From assembly GCA_903858275.1 (NCBI GenBank), contig CAIOIC010000109.1:1-64000 (forward strand): a stretch of 64,000 nucleotides of DNA. Direction: 5' to 3'. The notes beneath the pieces are model-generated. The model searched no databases. It was given only the letters and a program-made list of their open reading frames with translations, and was not told the origin of the DNA. The translations under genes and the position numbers were made by a program. Positions 1-8,010 of this stretch are shown in pieces (position 1 is the stretch's first letter; every line of letters begins with the position of its first letter). Source of the DNA: an uncultured Verrucomicrobia subdivision 3 bacterium. GTDB lineage: Bacteria > Verrucomicrobiota > Verrucomicrobiia > Limisphaerales > UBA11358.

Positions 1-2
1 GC

Positions 3-716
3 CTCGAAAAATATCAGATGCGCTTCAGCACGCACGCGGCGGAAGGGCTCGGCAAGAAATACGTCAACGAACCGGAGTTGTGGAAGAAGACCGAGGACAT
101 GGTGCGCAAGGTGTTGATCGAATCCGGCATCAACTACGTGGAGGTCGCCAACGAGGCGGCGTTCTACGGGCCGAAGATTGACGTGCAGGTGTGGAGCGCC
201 ATCGGCCGCGAATTCACCATCGCCACCAACCAGGTGGACTTCGCCGTGCCCGCCAAGTTCGGCCTGACCTACCGCGACAAGGACAACTCGAACAAGACGC
301 CGCTGTGCATCCATCGCGCGCCGCTCGGCACGCACGAACGGTTCATCGGCTTCCTCATCGAGCATTACGCGGGCAACTTCCCGCTCTGGCTCGCGCCGGA
401 TCAGGTGCGCGTGATCACCATCGGCGCGGAGGGCGATCCCGCGTCTGAACCGTTGATCAAATATGCGAAGAACATCGTGAATGAACTCCGCGCCCAAGGC
501 GTTCGCGCGGATGGTGACTACGGCACCGATCCGATGAAGGCTAAAATCGCCGAGGCCGAAAAGCTGCGCGTCCACACGATGCTAGTCATCGGCGGCCGCG
601 ACATGGAGGCCGGTGCAGTTTCCGTCCGCTTGCACGGCAAAGGCAATGTCGGCGCGAAGCCGAAGGCGGAGGCTGTGGCGGATATTCTGGCGAGCATCAA
701 AGAGCGACGCGCATAA
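3..716 (+). CDS. thrS: Threonyl-tRNA synthetase, C-terminal part (5' end outside window)
   Basis: This is the last part of a class II aminoacyl-tRNA synthetase that charges tRNA-Thr in the cytoplasm. The frame is open from the window edge, so the internal ATG at 18 is not the start. The stretch GTHERFIGFLIEH near residue 110 matches class II motif 3, and the final ~100 residues (from WLAPDQVRVITIG) form the anticodon-binding domain, ending in DILASIKERRA. The TAA stop is at 714-716. Homology to a DUF4239 gene fragment begins on the very next base, and three degraded copies of this same 3' end lie downstream (965-1067, 5161-5304, 6318-6362), so the 3' end of this gene is a junction for accessory DNA. 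Confidence 0.95.
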   Translation, partial: LEKYQMRFSTHAAEGLGKKYVNEPELWKKTEDMVRKVLIESGINYVEVANEAAFYGPKIDVQVWSAIGREFTIATNQVDFAVPAKFGLTYRDKDNSNKTPLCIHRAPLGTHERFIGFLIEHYAGNFPLWLAPDQVRVITIGAEGDPASEPLIKYAKNIVNELRAQGVRADGDYGTDPMKAKIAEAEKLRVHTMLVIGGRDMEAGAVSVRLHGKGNVGAKPKAEAVADILASIKERRA

Positions 717-955
717 AATGAATTGATTGACCTGCGTGGCAGCCGAGTTGCGGCGACGCACCGTCACATGCCCGGGATGTTGGTGCTGTTGTTACTGGCC
801 TGTTCGGTGATGGCGGTCGGGGCAGTGGGCTACAGGCTTCGGCGTGGCCGGAAAACGGAATGTGACATTGACCACAGCATTGACCATCCTCGCCGGGGAC
901 TCATTCGTGCGGATCAATAACCCATGCCGGATGTGCAGAAAAGTCTGGAGCACAA
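717..955 (+). pseudogene. Fragment of DUF4239 (bestrophin-like) gene, 3' third
   Basis: This stretch is a diverged copy of the 3' end of the intact DUF4239 gene at 8011-8781. Homology starts at 717 (AATGAATTGATTGA, same as 8497 onward) and continues to about 955. There are point differences, a one-base insertion near 834 and an internal deletion of roughly 45 bp around 870-885. It has no 5' half and is not an open frame, so it is a dead fragment. Its left edge is the base after the thrS stop codon, and its right edge is about 10 bp before the first extra thrS tail. This looks like a recombination scar rather than a gene. Confidence 0.85.
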
Positions 956-964
956 TCCGCCGGC

Positions 965-1067
965 GCAGTGAGATTGCGTCTCCACAGCGGCGGCCGGCAA
1001 GGCGCGAAGCCGGAGGAGGGAAATCGTCGCGGACATTCTGGCGAGCACCAGAGAACGAAGGGTGTGA
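965..1067 (+). pseudogene. Degraded copy of the thrS 3' end (tail copy 2)
   Basis: Translation gives AVRLRLHSGGRQGAKPEEG, then after a one-base frameshift EIVADILASTRERRV and a stop. It aligns with the end of thrS (AVSVRLHGKGNVGAKPKAE, then VADILASIKERRA). It shares features with tail copy 3 (5161-5304) that the resident thrS lacks, such as the (R/P)QGAKP block. It may therefore derive from a thrS of another lineage. No start, so not expressed as a protein. Confidence 0.85.
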
Positions 1068-1292
1068 CAGTGCGCTATCAACCGCCGAATGATAGCCCTC
1101 CGCAAGAAGTTTCAACGCAAAGACACGGAGTCGTAAAATGAGAACCGAAAACACGGGAACACTTCACTCACTCCGCCTCGAACGCGGAGAGGTAAAGCGA
1201 CCGAGAATAGCCACGGCGAGCAAATCCGGACCGCGACCCGGGTGAATCAGACCTGAACCGAACACTGCTTGAATCCTGTTTGAAAATTCCGC
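1068..1292. other. Non-coding spacer after thrS tail copy 2
   Basis: I see no plausible gene here. A 7-bp inverted repeat GCTATCA/TGATAGC (1074-1080 and 1090-1096) follows directly after tail copy 2, but without a T-run, so it is not a convincing terminator. The phrase CAACGCAAAGACACGG around 1117 resembles the AAAGACAC-type intergenic repeats seen elsewhere in the window (30982, 40063). Confidence 0.6.
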
Positions 1293-1325
1293 TTGACTAC
1301 TAACATACCCGCCGGTATGTACTAT
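1293..1325 (+). promoter_or_regulatory. Promoter with palindromic operator upstream of tetR-type gene
   Basis: TTGACT at 1293-1298 is a good -35 element, with a candidate -10 (TATGTA) 17 bp later at 1316-1321. An inverted repeat ACATACC-CGCC-GGTATGT (1303-1320) fills the spacer and overlaps the -10. This is where a TetR-family repressor would block RNA polymerase, so autoregulation of the following regulator-enzyme operon is likely. The assignment is by position and symmetry only. Confidence 0.65.
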
Positions 1326-1331
1326 GTCATA

Positions 1332-1964
1332 ATGAAGCGCAAGAGCTCACCCGCACCGCGCAAGCAGCCGCGCAGCGCCACGGCGATGCCAGACAAACTT
1401 GCCGCCAGCGCATTTGCCCTCTTTTCCGCGCGCGGCATCGGCCAGGTCAGCCTGGACGATATCGCCACACATGCCGGAGTGACCAAGGGGAGTTTTTACT
1501 GGCACTACCAATCCAAGGACGACCTCATAAAAGCCGCCTGCGCGCATTACTACCGGGTATATCATCGCCGCATCAATTCCGAGCTGGCGCATATCACCAA
1601 CCCGGTGGAACGGCTGGCGCGGACAATCGAAACTGCAGTCAATATATGCCTGATGGATCGCGCAAACCGGGTCTTCACCACCGAGGTTTTTACGCTAGCC
1701 GTGCACAACCCCGAACTTGGCCGCAGCTGGAGGCAGTTCAGTGACAGCGTGCGGGAGTTCTATCTGGGTTTGTTGAAAGCGGCCATGGCGGCGGAGGATT
1801 TAAAGACTACGGACCCCGAGCAAGCCGTGGATTTCGTACTCTCAGCAATGGAAGGAATCAAACTGCGGGCACAGCATGAACCGCATCTTTGCTCAAAACA
1901 GAGCAAGCGATCAATCGTAACGAGCCTGAAACGCAACCTCGGCATTATCGAGACTGAACAATGA
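1332..1964 (+). CDS. TetR/AcrR family transcriptional regulator
   Basis: This is a one-component repressor with an N-terminal helix-turn-helix. The segment VSLDDIATHAGVTKGSFYWH about 40 residues in is the classic TetR HTH, followed by an effector-binding all-helical domain. I place the start at ATG 1332 rather than the upstream GTG/ATG codons, because those lie inside the promoter/operator at 1293-1325. The transcript leader would then be very short. The stop codon overlaps the ThuA gene start (ATGA at 1961), so the two are translationally coupled. The regulator probably controls itself and the downstream sugar genes up to 5140. The ligand is unknown. Confidence 0.88.
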   Translation: MKRKSSPAPRKQPRSATAMPDKLAASAFALFSARGIGQVSLDDIATHAGVTKGSFYWHYQSKDDLIKAACAHYYRVYHRRINSELAHITNPVERLARTIETAVNICLMDRANRVFTTEVFTLAVHNPELGRSWRQFSDSVREFYLGLLKAAMAAEDLKTTDPEQAVDFVLSAMEGIKLRAQHEPHLCSKQSKRSIVTSLKRNLGIIETEQ

Positions 1965-2869
1965 ATCTGGCCAAATCCATACTCAAAGGTATTGCCTCGA
2001 TGATAACCTGCGAGCCGGATCGATATTGGTCCCACAATCGCCCCGGCGCCTTAAGACCCGGCATCCGAACCGTGCGCTGGCTGGGACTGACCGTCTCCCT
2101 GGCAGCCGGAGCCTGCAGTATTCAGAAAACCCTACTGGCCGGGCCGGCGGAAACAAATCAGCTACGCATTCTGTTGGTTACCGGCCAGGATTATCCCGCG
2201 CATGTCTGGCGCGAAACAGCGCCCGCCCTGCGCCGGCTGCTGGAGGATGACGCCCGCTTCAAAGTGCGCGTCATAGAAGACCCGCATGCGCTCGACTCCG
2301 CGATGCTCACCAACTACGACGCCGTTTTACTGCATTTCCAAAACTGGCAACAGCCCGGACCGGGCGCAGCGGCGCGCGACAACCTGCAGCGCTTTGTGAC
2401 AAACGGCGGAGGACTTGTGAGTGTGCATTTCGCCTGCGGGGCGTGGCACGGCGAATGGCCGGAATTTCAAAACATTATGGGCCGCGTCTGGCACGGCCAG
2501 GGGCCGGGCAAGCCGCAGCATGACAAACGCGGCAAATTCCTCGTCGAAATCGCGGACAAGACCCACCCCATCACCGCCGGTTTGACCGACTTTGAAACAA
2601 CCGACGAACTTTACACCTGTTTGACGGGCGACGCGCCGATCCATCTGCTCGCCCACGCGAAATCGAAGGTGGACCAGAAATATCATCCGCAGGCATTCAG
2701 CCGCGAGTACGGCAAGGGTCGCGTATTCCTGACGACGCTGGGCCACGACGTGTTTGCCTACACGAACAACCCGGTCGTGGGTGAACTACTACGGCGCGGC
2801 ACCGCGTGGTCAGCAGGCGTTTCCACACAACCGGCCAAGCAAACAAACTCGCAACCCCACCTACATTAG
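1961..2869 (+). CDS. ThuA domain-containing protein, exported
   Basis: ThuA proteins have a glutamine-amidotransferase-like fold and occur in sugar-utilisation clusters of Verrucomicrobiota, Planctomycetota and Bacteroidota; their exact activity is mostly unproven. From about residue 70 the sequence runs RILLVTGQDYPAHVW, then DAVLLHFQNW, GGGLVSVHFACGAWH and GRVFLTTLGHDVFA, the typical ThuA progression. A hydrophobic stretch (WLGLTVSLAAGAC, residues ~41-53) preceded by a long polar N-region suggests export, possibly as a lipoprotein. An alternative start is ATG 2000. It overlaps the TetR gene by 4 bp and precedes the isomerase gene by 1 bp, so it is in one operon. Confidence 0.85.
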   Translation: MNLAKSILKGIASMITCEPDRYWSHNRPGALRPGIRTVRWLGLTVSLAAGACSIQKTLLAGPAETNQLRILLVTGQDYPAHVWRETAPALRRLLEDDARFKVRVIEDPHALDSAMLTNYDAVLLHFQNWQQPGPGAAARDNLQRFVTNGGGLVSVHFACGAWHGEWPEFQNIMGRVWHGQGPGKPQHDKRGKFLVEIADKTHPITAGLTDFETTDELYTCLTGDAPIHLLAHAKSKVDQKYHPQAFSREYGKGRVFLTTLGHDVFAYTNNPVVGELLRRGTAWSAGVSTQPAKQTNSQPHLH

Positions 2870-2870
2870 C

Positions 2871-3740
2871 ATGAAAATCGGATTCCACACCGACGCCTTC
2901 AACTCCGCCTACTGGTCTTTTGAGAAATGTCTCCAATGGGCCGAACGGAACAACGTCCACTACATCGAATGCGGCTTAATTGACGGCGTCAGCTGGATTC
3001 ACGGCCTTGGCTACCAGCCGCATGTCGCCCTCTACGAAGATCCCGCCCTGCTTCGCCGGAAGATGGACAAATATGGCGTGCGCTTCTCGCAGGTGGACGC
3101 CGCCTATCCGCTCTCGCAGCCGGACGGCCCGCTGCGCGGCGTGCCCTATGTGCTGAAGTCCGTCGCCTGGGCCGCGCAAATCGGCTGCCCCTGCGTGGAC
3201 ACAACCGACGGCCTTCACGCGCCCAAGGGCCTCAAGGACCCCGAAGCCATGTCACTGATGAAGCGGAGCTACGAACAAATCATCACGGTGGCCGAGGCTC
3301 ACAAGGTCATCGTCAACATCGAGCCGCACGGCTACTTCACCACCAACCCCGACCGCATGGCCGAGATGCTGGCGTTCGTGAAAAGCCCGGCGCTGCGGAT
3401 GAACATGGATACCGGCAACACCTTCATTGCCGGCAACAATCCGGTGAAATATCTGCGGCGCTTCATCAAAAAGGTAAGCCATGTCCATGTGAAAGATGTG
3501 TCCGAATCCTTGGCGTTGGCGTTGCGCGGCAAGGACACGGGTATCGCGGTCAGCGCCTGTTCGCTTGGCGGTGGCGTGAACGCAGGCAACATCAAGAAGT
3601 GCCTCGCCGTACTGCGGGACGCCGGTTACAACGGCGTGTTGAGCATCGAGTGCGAAGGCCAGGGCGGACCCATGATTGAGCAATCGCTTGCCTGGCTGCG
3701 CTCCACGCTCAAGGAACTCGGCATCAAGGAAACGGCCTAA
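2871..3740 (+). CDS. Sugar phosphate isomerase/epimerase, TIM barrel (cytoplasmic)
   Basis: This is a xylose-isomerase-like (AP endonuclease 2 family) TIM barrel of 289 residues. The N-terminus KIGFHTDAFNSAYWSFEKCL starts the first strand. Metal-binding-type positions appear at NIEPHGYF, NMDTGNTF, HVHVKD and SIECEGQG, the expected order for this family. The ATG at 2871 is chosen because it lies directly after the ThuA stop and gives a normal N-terminus; a longer frame reaches back into thuA but is not needed. There is no signal peptide, unlike the paralogue at 5343. It probably acts with the Gfo/Idh/MocA oxidoreductase that follows on a sugar or keto-sugar. Confidence 0.85.
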   Translation: MKIGFHTDAFNSAYWSFEKCLQWAERNNVHYIECGLIDGVSWIHGLGYQPHVALYEDPALLRRKMDKYGVRFSQVDAAYPLSQPDGPLRGVPYVLKSVAWAAQIGCPCVDTTDGLHAPKGLKDPEAMSLMKRSYEQIITVAEAHKVIVNIEPHGYFTTNPDRMAEMLAFVKSPALRMNMDTGNTFIAGNNPVKYLRRFIKKVSHVHVKDVSESLALALRGKDTGIAVSACSLGGGVNAGNIKKCLAVLRDAGYNGVLSIECEGQGGPMIEQSLAWLRSTLKELGIKETA

Positions 3741-3811
3741 ATCTGATTTAACCAAATGTCCAAGACTACGCACCCCAAAGAATAACCGCTGGCAAAACTG
3801 TGAAAGAATCT

Positions 3812-5140
3812 ATGAACACCGGAATCAAGATATCCACAGGCAATGTCACCCGGCGTGACTTCCTGAAAACCTCCGCCACCGTCGCCGCCGCCACCGCATT
3901 CGGCTCGCTGGATCTTACCCGCTCAGCTCACGCCGCCGGCAGCGACATCATCAAAGTCGGCCTGATTGGGTGCGGCCTGCGCGGAACCGCCGCCGCCATT
4001 GATGCTCTGGATGCCGACCCCGGCGTCGAGTTGACGGCCATGAGCGATCTGTTCAGCGACAAGATTGAGGCCTCGCTTGCGATAATTCGACAAAGCCATC
4101 CCAATCGGGCAAAGGTTCCCATGGATCGGCGTTTCACGGGTTTCGATGGTTATCGCCAGGTGATCGTCGGTTGCGACGTCGTTCTCATCGCCTGCGCCTC
4201 GCGTTTTCATCCGTATTACCTGCGCGCCGCGGTGGATGCCGGGAAACACGTCTTCGTGGAGAAGCCCCACGGCATCGACCCGGTCGGCGTGCGAGCCACG
4301 AGAGATGCCTGCATCCTCGCGAAGACCAAGGGATTGAGCGTGCTCTCCGGGCTGCACAACCGTTTCAACACCTGCGTGAAGGAGACAGTCCAGCGCATCC
4401 ACGATGGCGCAATCGGGGAGGTTCTTTCGCTAGAGGTCAATTTTCTGCGAGCACCTTACGTACTCGTGGAACGGCAGCCGGGCTGGAGAGAGATCGAATA
4501 CCAGTGCCGCAACTGGTATCACTTCTCATGGCTGTCGGGCGACGACGTTACGCAGTCGCTGGTGCACAGCCTTGACAAGGCCTGCTGGGTCATGCGCGAC
4601 GACCATCCAATCACGGCGCACGGGCTGGGCGGCCGCTCGGCCTCCTTCGGCCCCATCTACGGCGACGTCTTCGACCATCATTCCGTGGTCTATGAATTCC
4701 CCTCCGGAGTCAAGGTGTATGCATTCTGCCGAACGCAGAAGGACTGCCATGACGGGACCTCTGACTACATCGTCGGCACCAAGGGCCGGGCATCACTGCT
4801 CATCGGGAAGATCACCGGAGAAAACACATGGAAGTTTGCCGGAAACGTAGAGCCCCCCTACAAAGTCGAGCAGCGGGAATTCTTCAAAGCGATCCGGGCC
4901 GGCGTGCCCATCAACTGCGGCGACTATATGGTCAACAGCACCATGACGGCGGTGATGGGCCAGATGGTCTGCTACAATGGCAGGAAGCTCGGCTGGCCAA
5001 AGCTAGCCAATTCGCTCTTTGCCTTCCCGCCGCAGGGCCCGTACGATTTTAACATCAAGCCGCCGGTTCAGCCTGGCGCCGACGGGCAGTATCCCGTCCC
5101 TGCCCCAGGCCGGAACCAGATTGGAATCGATGGCGCGTGA
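3812..5140 (+). CDS. Gfo/Idh/MocA family oxidoreductase with Tat signal
   Basis: This is a predicted NAD(P)-dependent sugar oxidoreductase exported by the Tat system. The N-terminus has the twin-arginine motif TRRDFLKTSA followed by a hydrophobic alanine-rich run and SAHAAG as a likely cleavage site. The Rossmann fold begins with KVGLIGCGLRG, and HVFVEKPHG is the family's conserved EKP motif with the catalytic lysine. The C-terminal alpha/beta domain follows, including the bulky substrate-binding insert typical of exported verrucomicrobial members. ATG 3812 has a purine-rich GAAAG upstream; an in-frame GTG at 3800 is the alternative. It is last in the TetR-led operon. A degraded thrS tail begins 20 bp after its stop. 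Confidence 0.88.
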   Translation: MNTGIKISTGNVTRRDFLKTSATVAAATAFGSLDLTRSAHAAGSDIIKVGLIGCGLRGTAAAIDALDADPGVELTAMSDLFSDKIEASLAIIRQSHPNRAKVPMDRRFTGFDGYRQVIVGCDVVLIACASRFHPYYLRAAVDAGKHVFVEKPHGIDPVGVRATRDACILAKTKGLSVLSGLHNRFNTCVKETVQRIHDGAIGEVLSLEVNFLRAPYVLVERQPGWREIEYQCRNWYHFSWLSGDDVTQSLVHSLDKACWVMRDDHPITAHGLGGRSASFGPIYGDVFDHHSVVYEFPSGVKVYAFCRTQKDCHDGTSDYIVGTKGRASLLIGKITGENTWKFAGNVEPPYKVEQREFFKAIRAGVPINCGDYMVNSTMTAVMGQMVCYNGRKLGWPKLANSLFAFPPQGPYDFNIKPPVQPGADGQYPVPAPGRNQIGIDGA

Positions 5141-5160
5141 CTTCCGAAAGGGAACGCCAC

Positions 5161-5304
5161 CAGATGATTTTGGTCATCAGCGGTAACAACACGGGAACCG
5201 CCGCGGTGAAGATGCGTCGCCTCCACGCCGGCCCGCAAGGCGCGAAGCCTAGGGCGAATGTCGCGGCGGATATTCTGGCGGACATTAAAAAGCGCCGGGC
5301 GTAA
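5161..5304 (+). pseudogene. Degraded copy of the thrS 3' end (tail copy 3, longest)
   Basis: An uninterrupted frame reads QMILVISGNNTGTAAVKM, then a GPQGAKPRANVAADILADIK segment, ending KRRA and TAA. It aligns along its whole length with the last ~47 residues of thrS (TMLVIGG... to ...SIKERRA). There is no start codon context and no upstream domain, so it is a relic, not a gene. Its TAA is followed within 40 bp by the start of the next sugar isomerase gene. Confidence 0.88.
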
Positions 5305-5342
5305 AATCTGCCGTTCGGGAAAACATTGATTCAATCTTAATT

Positions 5343-6269
5343 ATGAAGAACAACCGGAATGTGATTTCCCGGCGGAATTTTCTCGCCGTTTCCGGGGCGA
5401 CCATTGCCGTCCTCGCCACAAAGACCACCGCTTTAGCCGCCAGCGAAATCACACCGGCAGCTTCGCCCGGCACCGCCGCAAAGAAATATCCGATCGGGCT
5501 GGAACTTTACTCTGTCCGAACCGAACTCGCCCGCGATCTGCCGAACACCCTCCGTACGGTTGCGAAGATGGGGTATGAAGTCGCGGAGTTTTATGCGCCC
5601 TATTCCAGTTGGACCCTTTCCTATGCGAAAGAGGTCCGAACCTTGATGGACGATATCGGGCTGCGCTGTTACTCGACGCATAATAATATCGCGTCGTTCA
5701 CGCCGGGTGACTCAATGTCCAAGGCGATAGAGCTGAACCAGATTCTGGGCGTGCGCCATCTCATCCTTGCCAGTGAACCCGGCGGCACCAAGGGATTGGA
5801 TAGGTGGAAAAGACTTTGCGACCTACTCGCGGCGGCGGCAGACCAGCTTAAACCACACGGTTTGTCCGCCGGATTCCACAATCATCAGTCCGAATGGGCG
5901 ATCCTCGATGGCAGGATGCGGATTATGGATTTTATCGCAGCCAATACGCCCAAGGAATTTGTGCTGCAACTGGACGTCGGCACCTGCGTGGAAGCCGGCA
6001 CGGATCCCGTCGCCTGGATCAAGGCGAATCCGGGGCGCATCAAAATCGCGCACCTCAAAGATTGGGCGCCAGGGAGCCGCGCGGATGAAAAGAATTATCG
6101 CGTCCTCTTCGGCGAAGGCGTCTCGCCCTGGAAGGAAATCACCGCAGCCCTTGAATCAACCGGTGGCGTAGAATGTTATCTACTGGAACAGGAAGGCAGC
6201 CGGTTTTCGGAATTTGAAACGGCGCAGCGCGAACTGGATGCGTGGAATAAATTCAGGAAAGGTGCCTGA
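5343..6269 (+). CDS. Sugar phosphate isomerase/epimerase with Tat signal
   Basis: This is a TIM-barrel isomerase of 308 residues exported by the Tat pathway. SRRNFLAVSG at residues 9-18 is the twin-arginine motif, followed by ATIAVLATKTTALAA as the hydrophobic segment. The mature part begins YPIGLELYSVRTEL, and conserved barrel motifs include GFHNHQSEW, LQLDVGTCVEAG, KIAHLKDW and the late EQEGS. It stands alone between two thrS-tail relics (5161-5304 and 6318-6362), with its ATG 38 bp after one tail. It resembles members that work with periplasmic Gfo/Idh/MocA enzymes on 3-keto-sugars. Substrate not determinable from sequence. Confidence 0.87.
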   Translation: MKNNRNVISRRNFLAVSGATIAVLATKTTALAASEITPAASPGTAAKKYPIGLELYSVRTELARDLPNTLRTVAKMGYEVAEFYAPYSSWTLSYAKEVRTLMDDIGLRCYSTHNNIASFTPGDSMSKAIELNQILGVRHLILASEPGGTKGLDRWKRLCDLLAAAADQLKPHGLSAGFHNHQSEWAILDGRMRIMDFIAANTPKEFVLQLDVGTCVEAGTDPVAWIKANPGRIKIAHLKDWAPGSRADEKNYRVLFGEGVSPWKEITAALESTGGVECYLLEQEGSRFSEFETAQRELDAWNKFRKGA

Positions 6270-6317
6270 TCCGCGCATCGGTTCGTATTCCGAGCAAGAA
6301 TTCAGAATCAGACAAAA

Positions 6318-6362
6318 GTCCCGGCGAATATTCTGGCTGGCATTTAAAAACTGCGTCCGTAA
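6318..6362 (+). pseudogene. Short degraded copy of the thrS 3' end (tail copy 4)
   Basis: Only about 45 bp remain. GCGAATATTCTGGCTGGCAT and the bases that follow align with the VADILASIKERRA coding end of thrS and, better, with tail copy 3 (GCGGATATTCTGGCGGACAT). The frame now contains an early stop. It is the most eroded of the tails and lies 33 bp before the GH88/105 gene. The match is short, so confidence is lower than for copies 2 and 3. Confidence 0.65.
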
Positions 6363-6395
6363 GATTAACTTCACGACCCACAAGATTGAATCCAT

Positions 6396-7499
6396 ATGAA
6401 TTATAAGAATATTAGTTTCCAATTCCTGTTCGCCGCCGCGTTGCTGGGACTTTTGACCGGCTGCACGACAACCAAAAACTGCAAAACAGAGGCTTTCTCC
6501 GACTGGCCGGCGGGCAAATCTCCGCGCGAAATCGGCTACAAGGTGGCGACCAACATGCTGCCGCGCTGGATCGTCACCAAGCCTTACGTCCATTACGCGG
6601 AGGATTCCACGTGGGTGCATGGGCTACAATTTGCCACGCTCACCGGCGATGCCCAGCTTAAGGAGGCGTTGATCCGGCGCTATGACCGATTCCTCGCACC
6701 CGGCGGAACGAACCTGATTTCCATGAAACAGCACGTGGATCATTCCATCTTTGGCATCGTTCCCCTCGAGCTTTATATCCAGACGAAAGACGCAAAGTTT
6801 TTGAAACTCGGCAAAATGCTGGCGGACCGGCAATGGGAACAGCCGTTGACCAACGGCTTCTCCGGTGAAACGCGCTTCTGGATTGATGACATGTATATGA
6901 TCACGATCCTGCAGTTGCAGGCGTATCGCGCAACGGGCGACAAGGTTTATCTGGATCGCGCGGCGCTGGAAATGGTCGCCTATCTGAACAAGTTGCAACA
7001 ACCCAACGGGCTGTTCCATCACGGACCGGATTTCCCGTTTTTCTGGGGACGCGGCAACGGCTGGGTAGCGGCAGGCATGACCGAATTACTCCGCTTTCTT
7101 CCGTGCAATCATCCGCAACGGCCCCGCATCCTGGCGGGTTATCTGAAAATGATGTCCGTATTGCTCAAGCACCAAGATCCCGACGGCATGTGGCATCAGT
7201 TGATTGACGGGCCCGATTCCTACAAGGAAACCTCCAGCACCGCGATGTTCACTTACGCCATGATTAACGGGGTGAAGCGCGGCTGGCTGCCTGCGAAACC
7301 ATACGCCTCAGCCGCCCGCAAAGGCTGGCTCGCGCTGACGGATTATATTGATGCTGACGGCAACGTGGATCAGGTTTGCGTCGGCACAGGACAGAAAAAC
7401 AGCCGGCAATTTTACCTCGATCGCCCCCGGGTCAAAGGCGACCACCACGGCCAGGCACCCACTTTGTGGTGCGCCATGGCCCTGCTGCGGTCAGAGTAA
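6396..7499 (+). CDS. Glycoside hydrolase family 88/105 lipoprotein (unsaturated uronyl hydrolase type)
   Basis: This is a predicted envelope lipoprotein that removes unsaturated uronic acids from oligosaccharides left by polysaccharide lyases (pectin or rhamnogalacturonan breakdown). The signal peptide ends in the lipobox LLTGC (Cys ~24). The (alpha/alpha)6 barrel shows family landmarks: ETRFWIDDMYMITILQLQAY with the acidic pair expected at the active site, FFWGRGNGWVAAGMTELLRF, and SSTAMFTYAMINGVKRGWL. The length (367 residues) fits GH105. It follows thrS tail copy 4 and is followed by a hairpin near 7526. Confidence 0.88.
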   Translation: MNYKNISFQFLFAAALLGLLTGCTTTKNCKTEAFSDWPAGKSPREIGYKVATNMLPRWIVTKPYVHYAEDSTWVHGLQFATLTGDAQLKEALIRRYDRFLAPGGTNLISMKQHVDHSIFGIVPLELYIQTKDAKFLKLGKMLADRQWEQPLTNGFSGETRFWIDDMYMITILQLQAYRATGDKVYLDRAALEMVAYLNKLQQPNGLFHHGPDFPFFWGRGNGWVAAGMTELLRFLPCNHPQRPRILAGYLKMMSVLLKHQDPDGMWHQLIDGPDSYKETSSTAMFTYAMINGVKRGWLPAKPYASAARKGWLALTDYIDADGNVDQVCVGTGQKNSRQFYLDRPRVKGDHHGQAPTLWCAMALLRSE

Positions 7500-7525
7500 A
7501 TATCATCCCGCCCTTCGCCTTGACA

Positions 7526-7552
7526 GAGCCGCACCCTGTGGGTCGGCTTTCC
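7526..7552 (+). terminator. Possible terminator after the GH88/105 gene
   Basis: An imperfect stem GAGCCGCACCC/GGGTCGGCTT with loop TGT is followed by TTTCCT. The T-run is weak, so this may terminate only partly. Confidence 0.45.
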
Positions 7553-7615
7553 TCCGCTTGCAATCTTGCAGCGGCTTGCTAATTATTGGCGGAAATTGAG
7601 ACGAAAACCAATATC

Positions 7616-7942
7616 ATGAATCCAATGAAAAATCCCGCGCTCAAACACCACCTCTTGCTCCTCCTTGCCGTAGTGCTCACCGTTTACCTCGCCAGCTGCA
7701 AAGAAAAGCCCAAGGCCGAGCCAGTCGTTGAGAAACCCAAAACCGCCGCCAAAGAAGCGGGTGATGCCATCAAAGACGCCGCAAAAAAAACCGGCAGCGC
7801 CGTTGAGGGCACGGCCCTGAAAGCCTGGGAAGGCATCAAGAAAGGTGCACATGAAGTTGGTCAGGTGGCTACAAATGTAGCCGGCGAGGTTAAATCCGGG
7901 GCCGTGAAAGTGGGAGATCAAGTCAAGGATGCCACCAAGTAG
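7616..7942 (+). CDS. Small Lys/Ala-rich lipoprotein
   Basis: This is a predicted lipoprotein of about 108 residues. A hydrophobic segment LLLLLAVVLTVYLASC ends in the lipobox LASC. The mature part has imperfect repeats rich in lysine, alanine, glycine and valine (AGDAIKDAAKKTG, AWEGIKKGAHEVG, VKSGAVKVGDQVKD). It resembles LEA/YtxH-like amphipathic helices of stress-related proteins. ATG 7616 is chosen because it leaves a short charged N-region; ATG 7625 is also possible. No specific function is supported. Confidence 0.7.
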   Translation: MNPMKNPALKHHLLLLLAVVLTVYLASCKEKPKAEPVVEKPKTAAKEAGDAIKDAAKKTGSAVEGTALKAWEGIKKGAHEVGQVATNVAGEVKSGAVKVGDQVKDATK

Positions 7943-8010
7943 AAATCGCATCTTTCGCCTTGCGATTGTTAACCTGGAAGCAAGCTGATGACCAAACGGA
8001 TACCATCATC

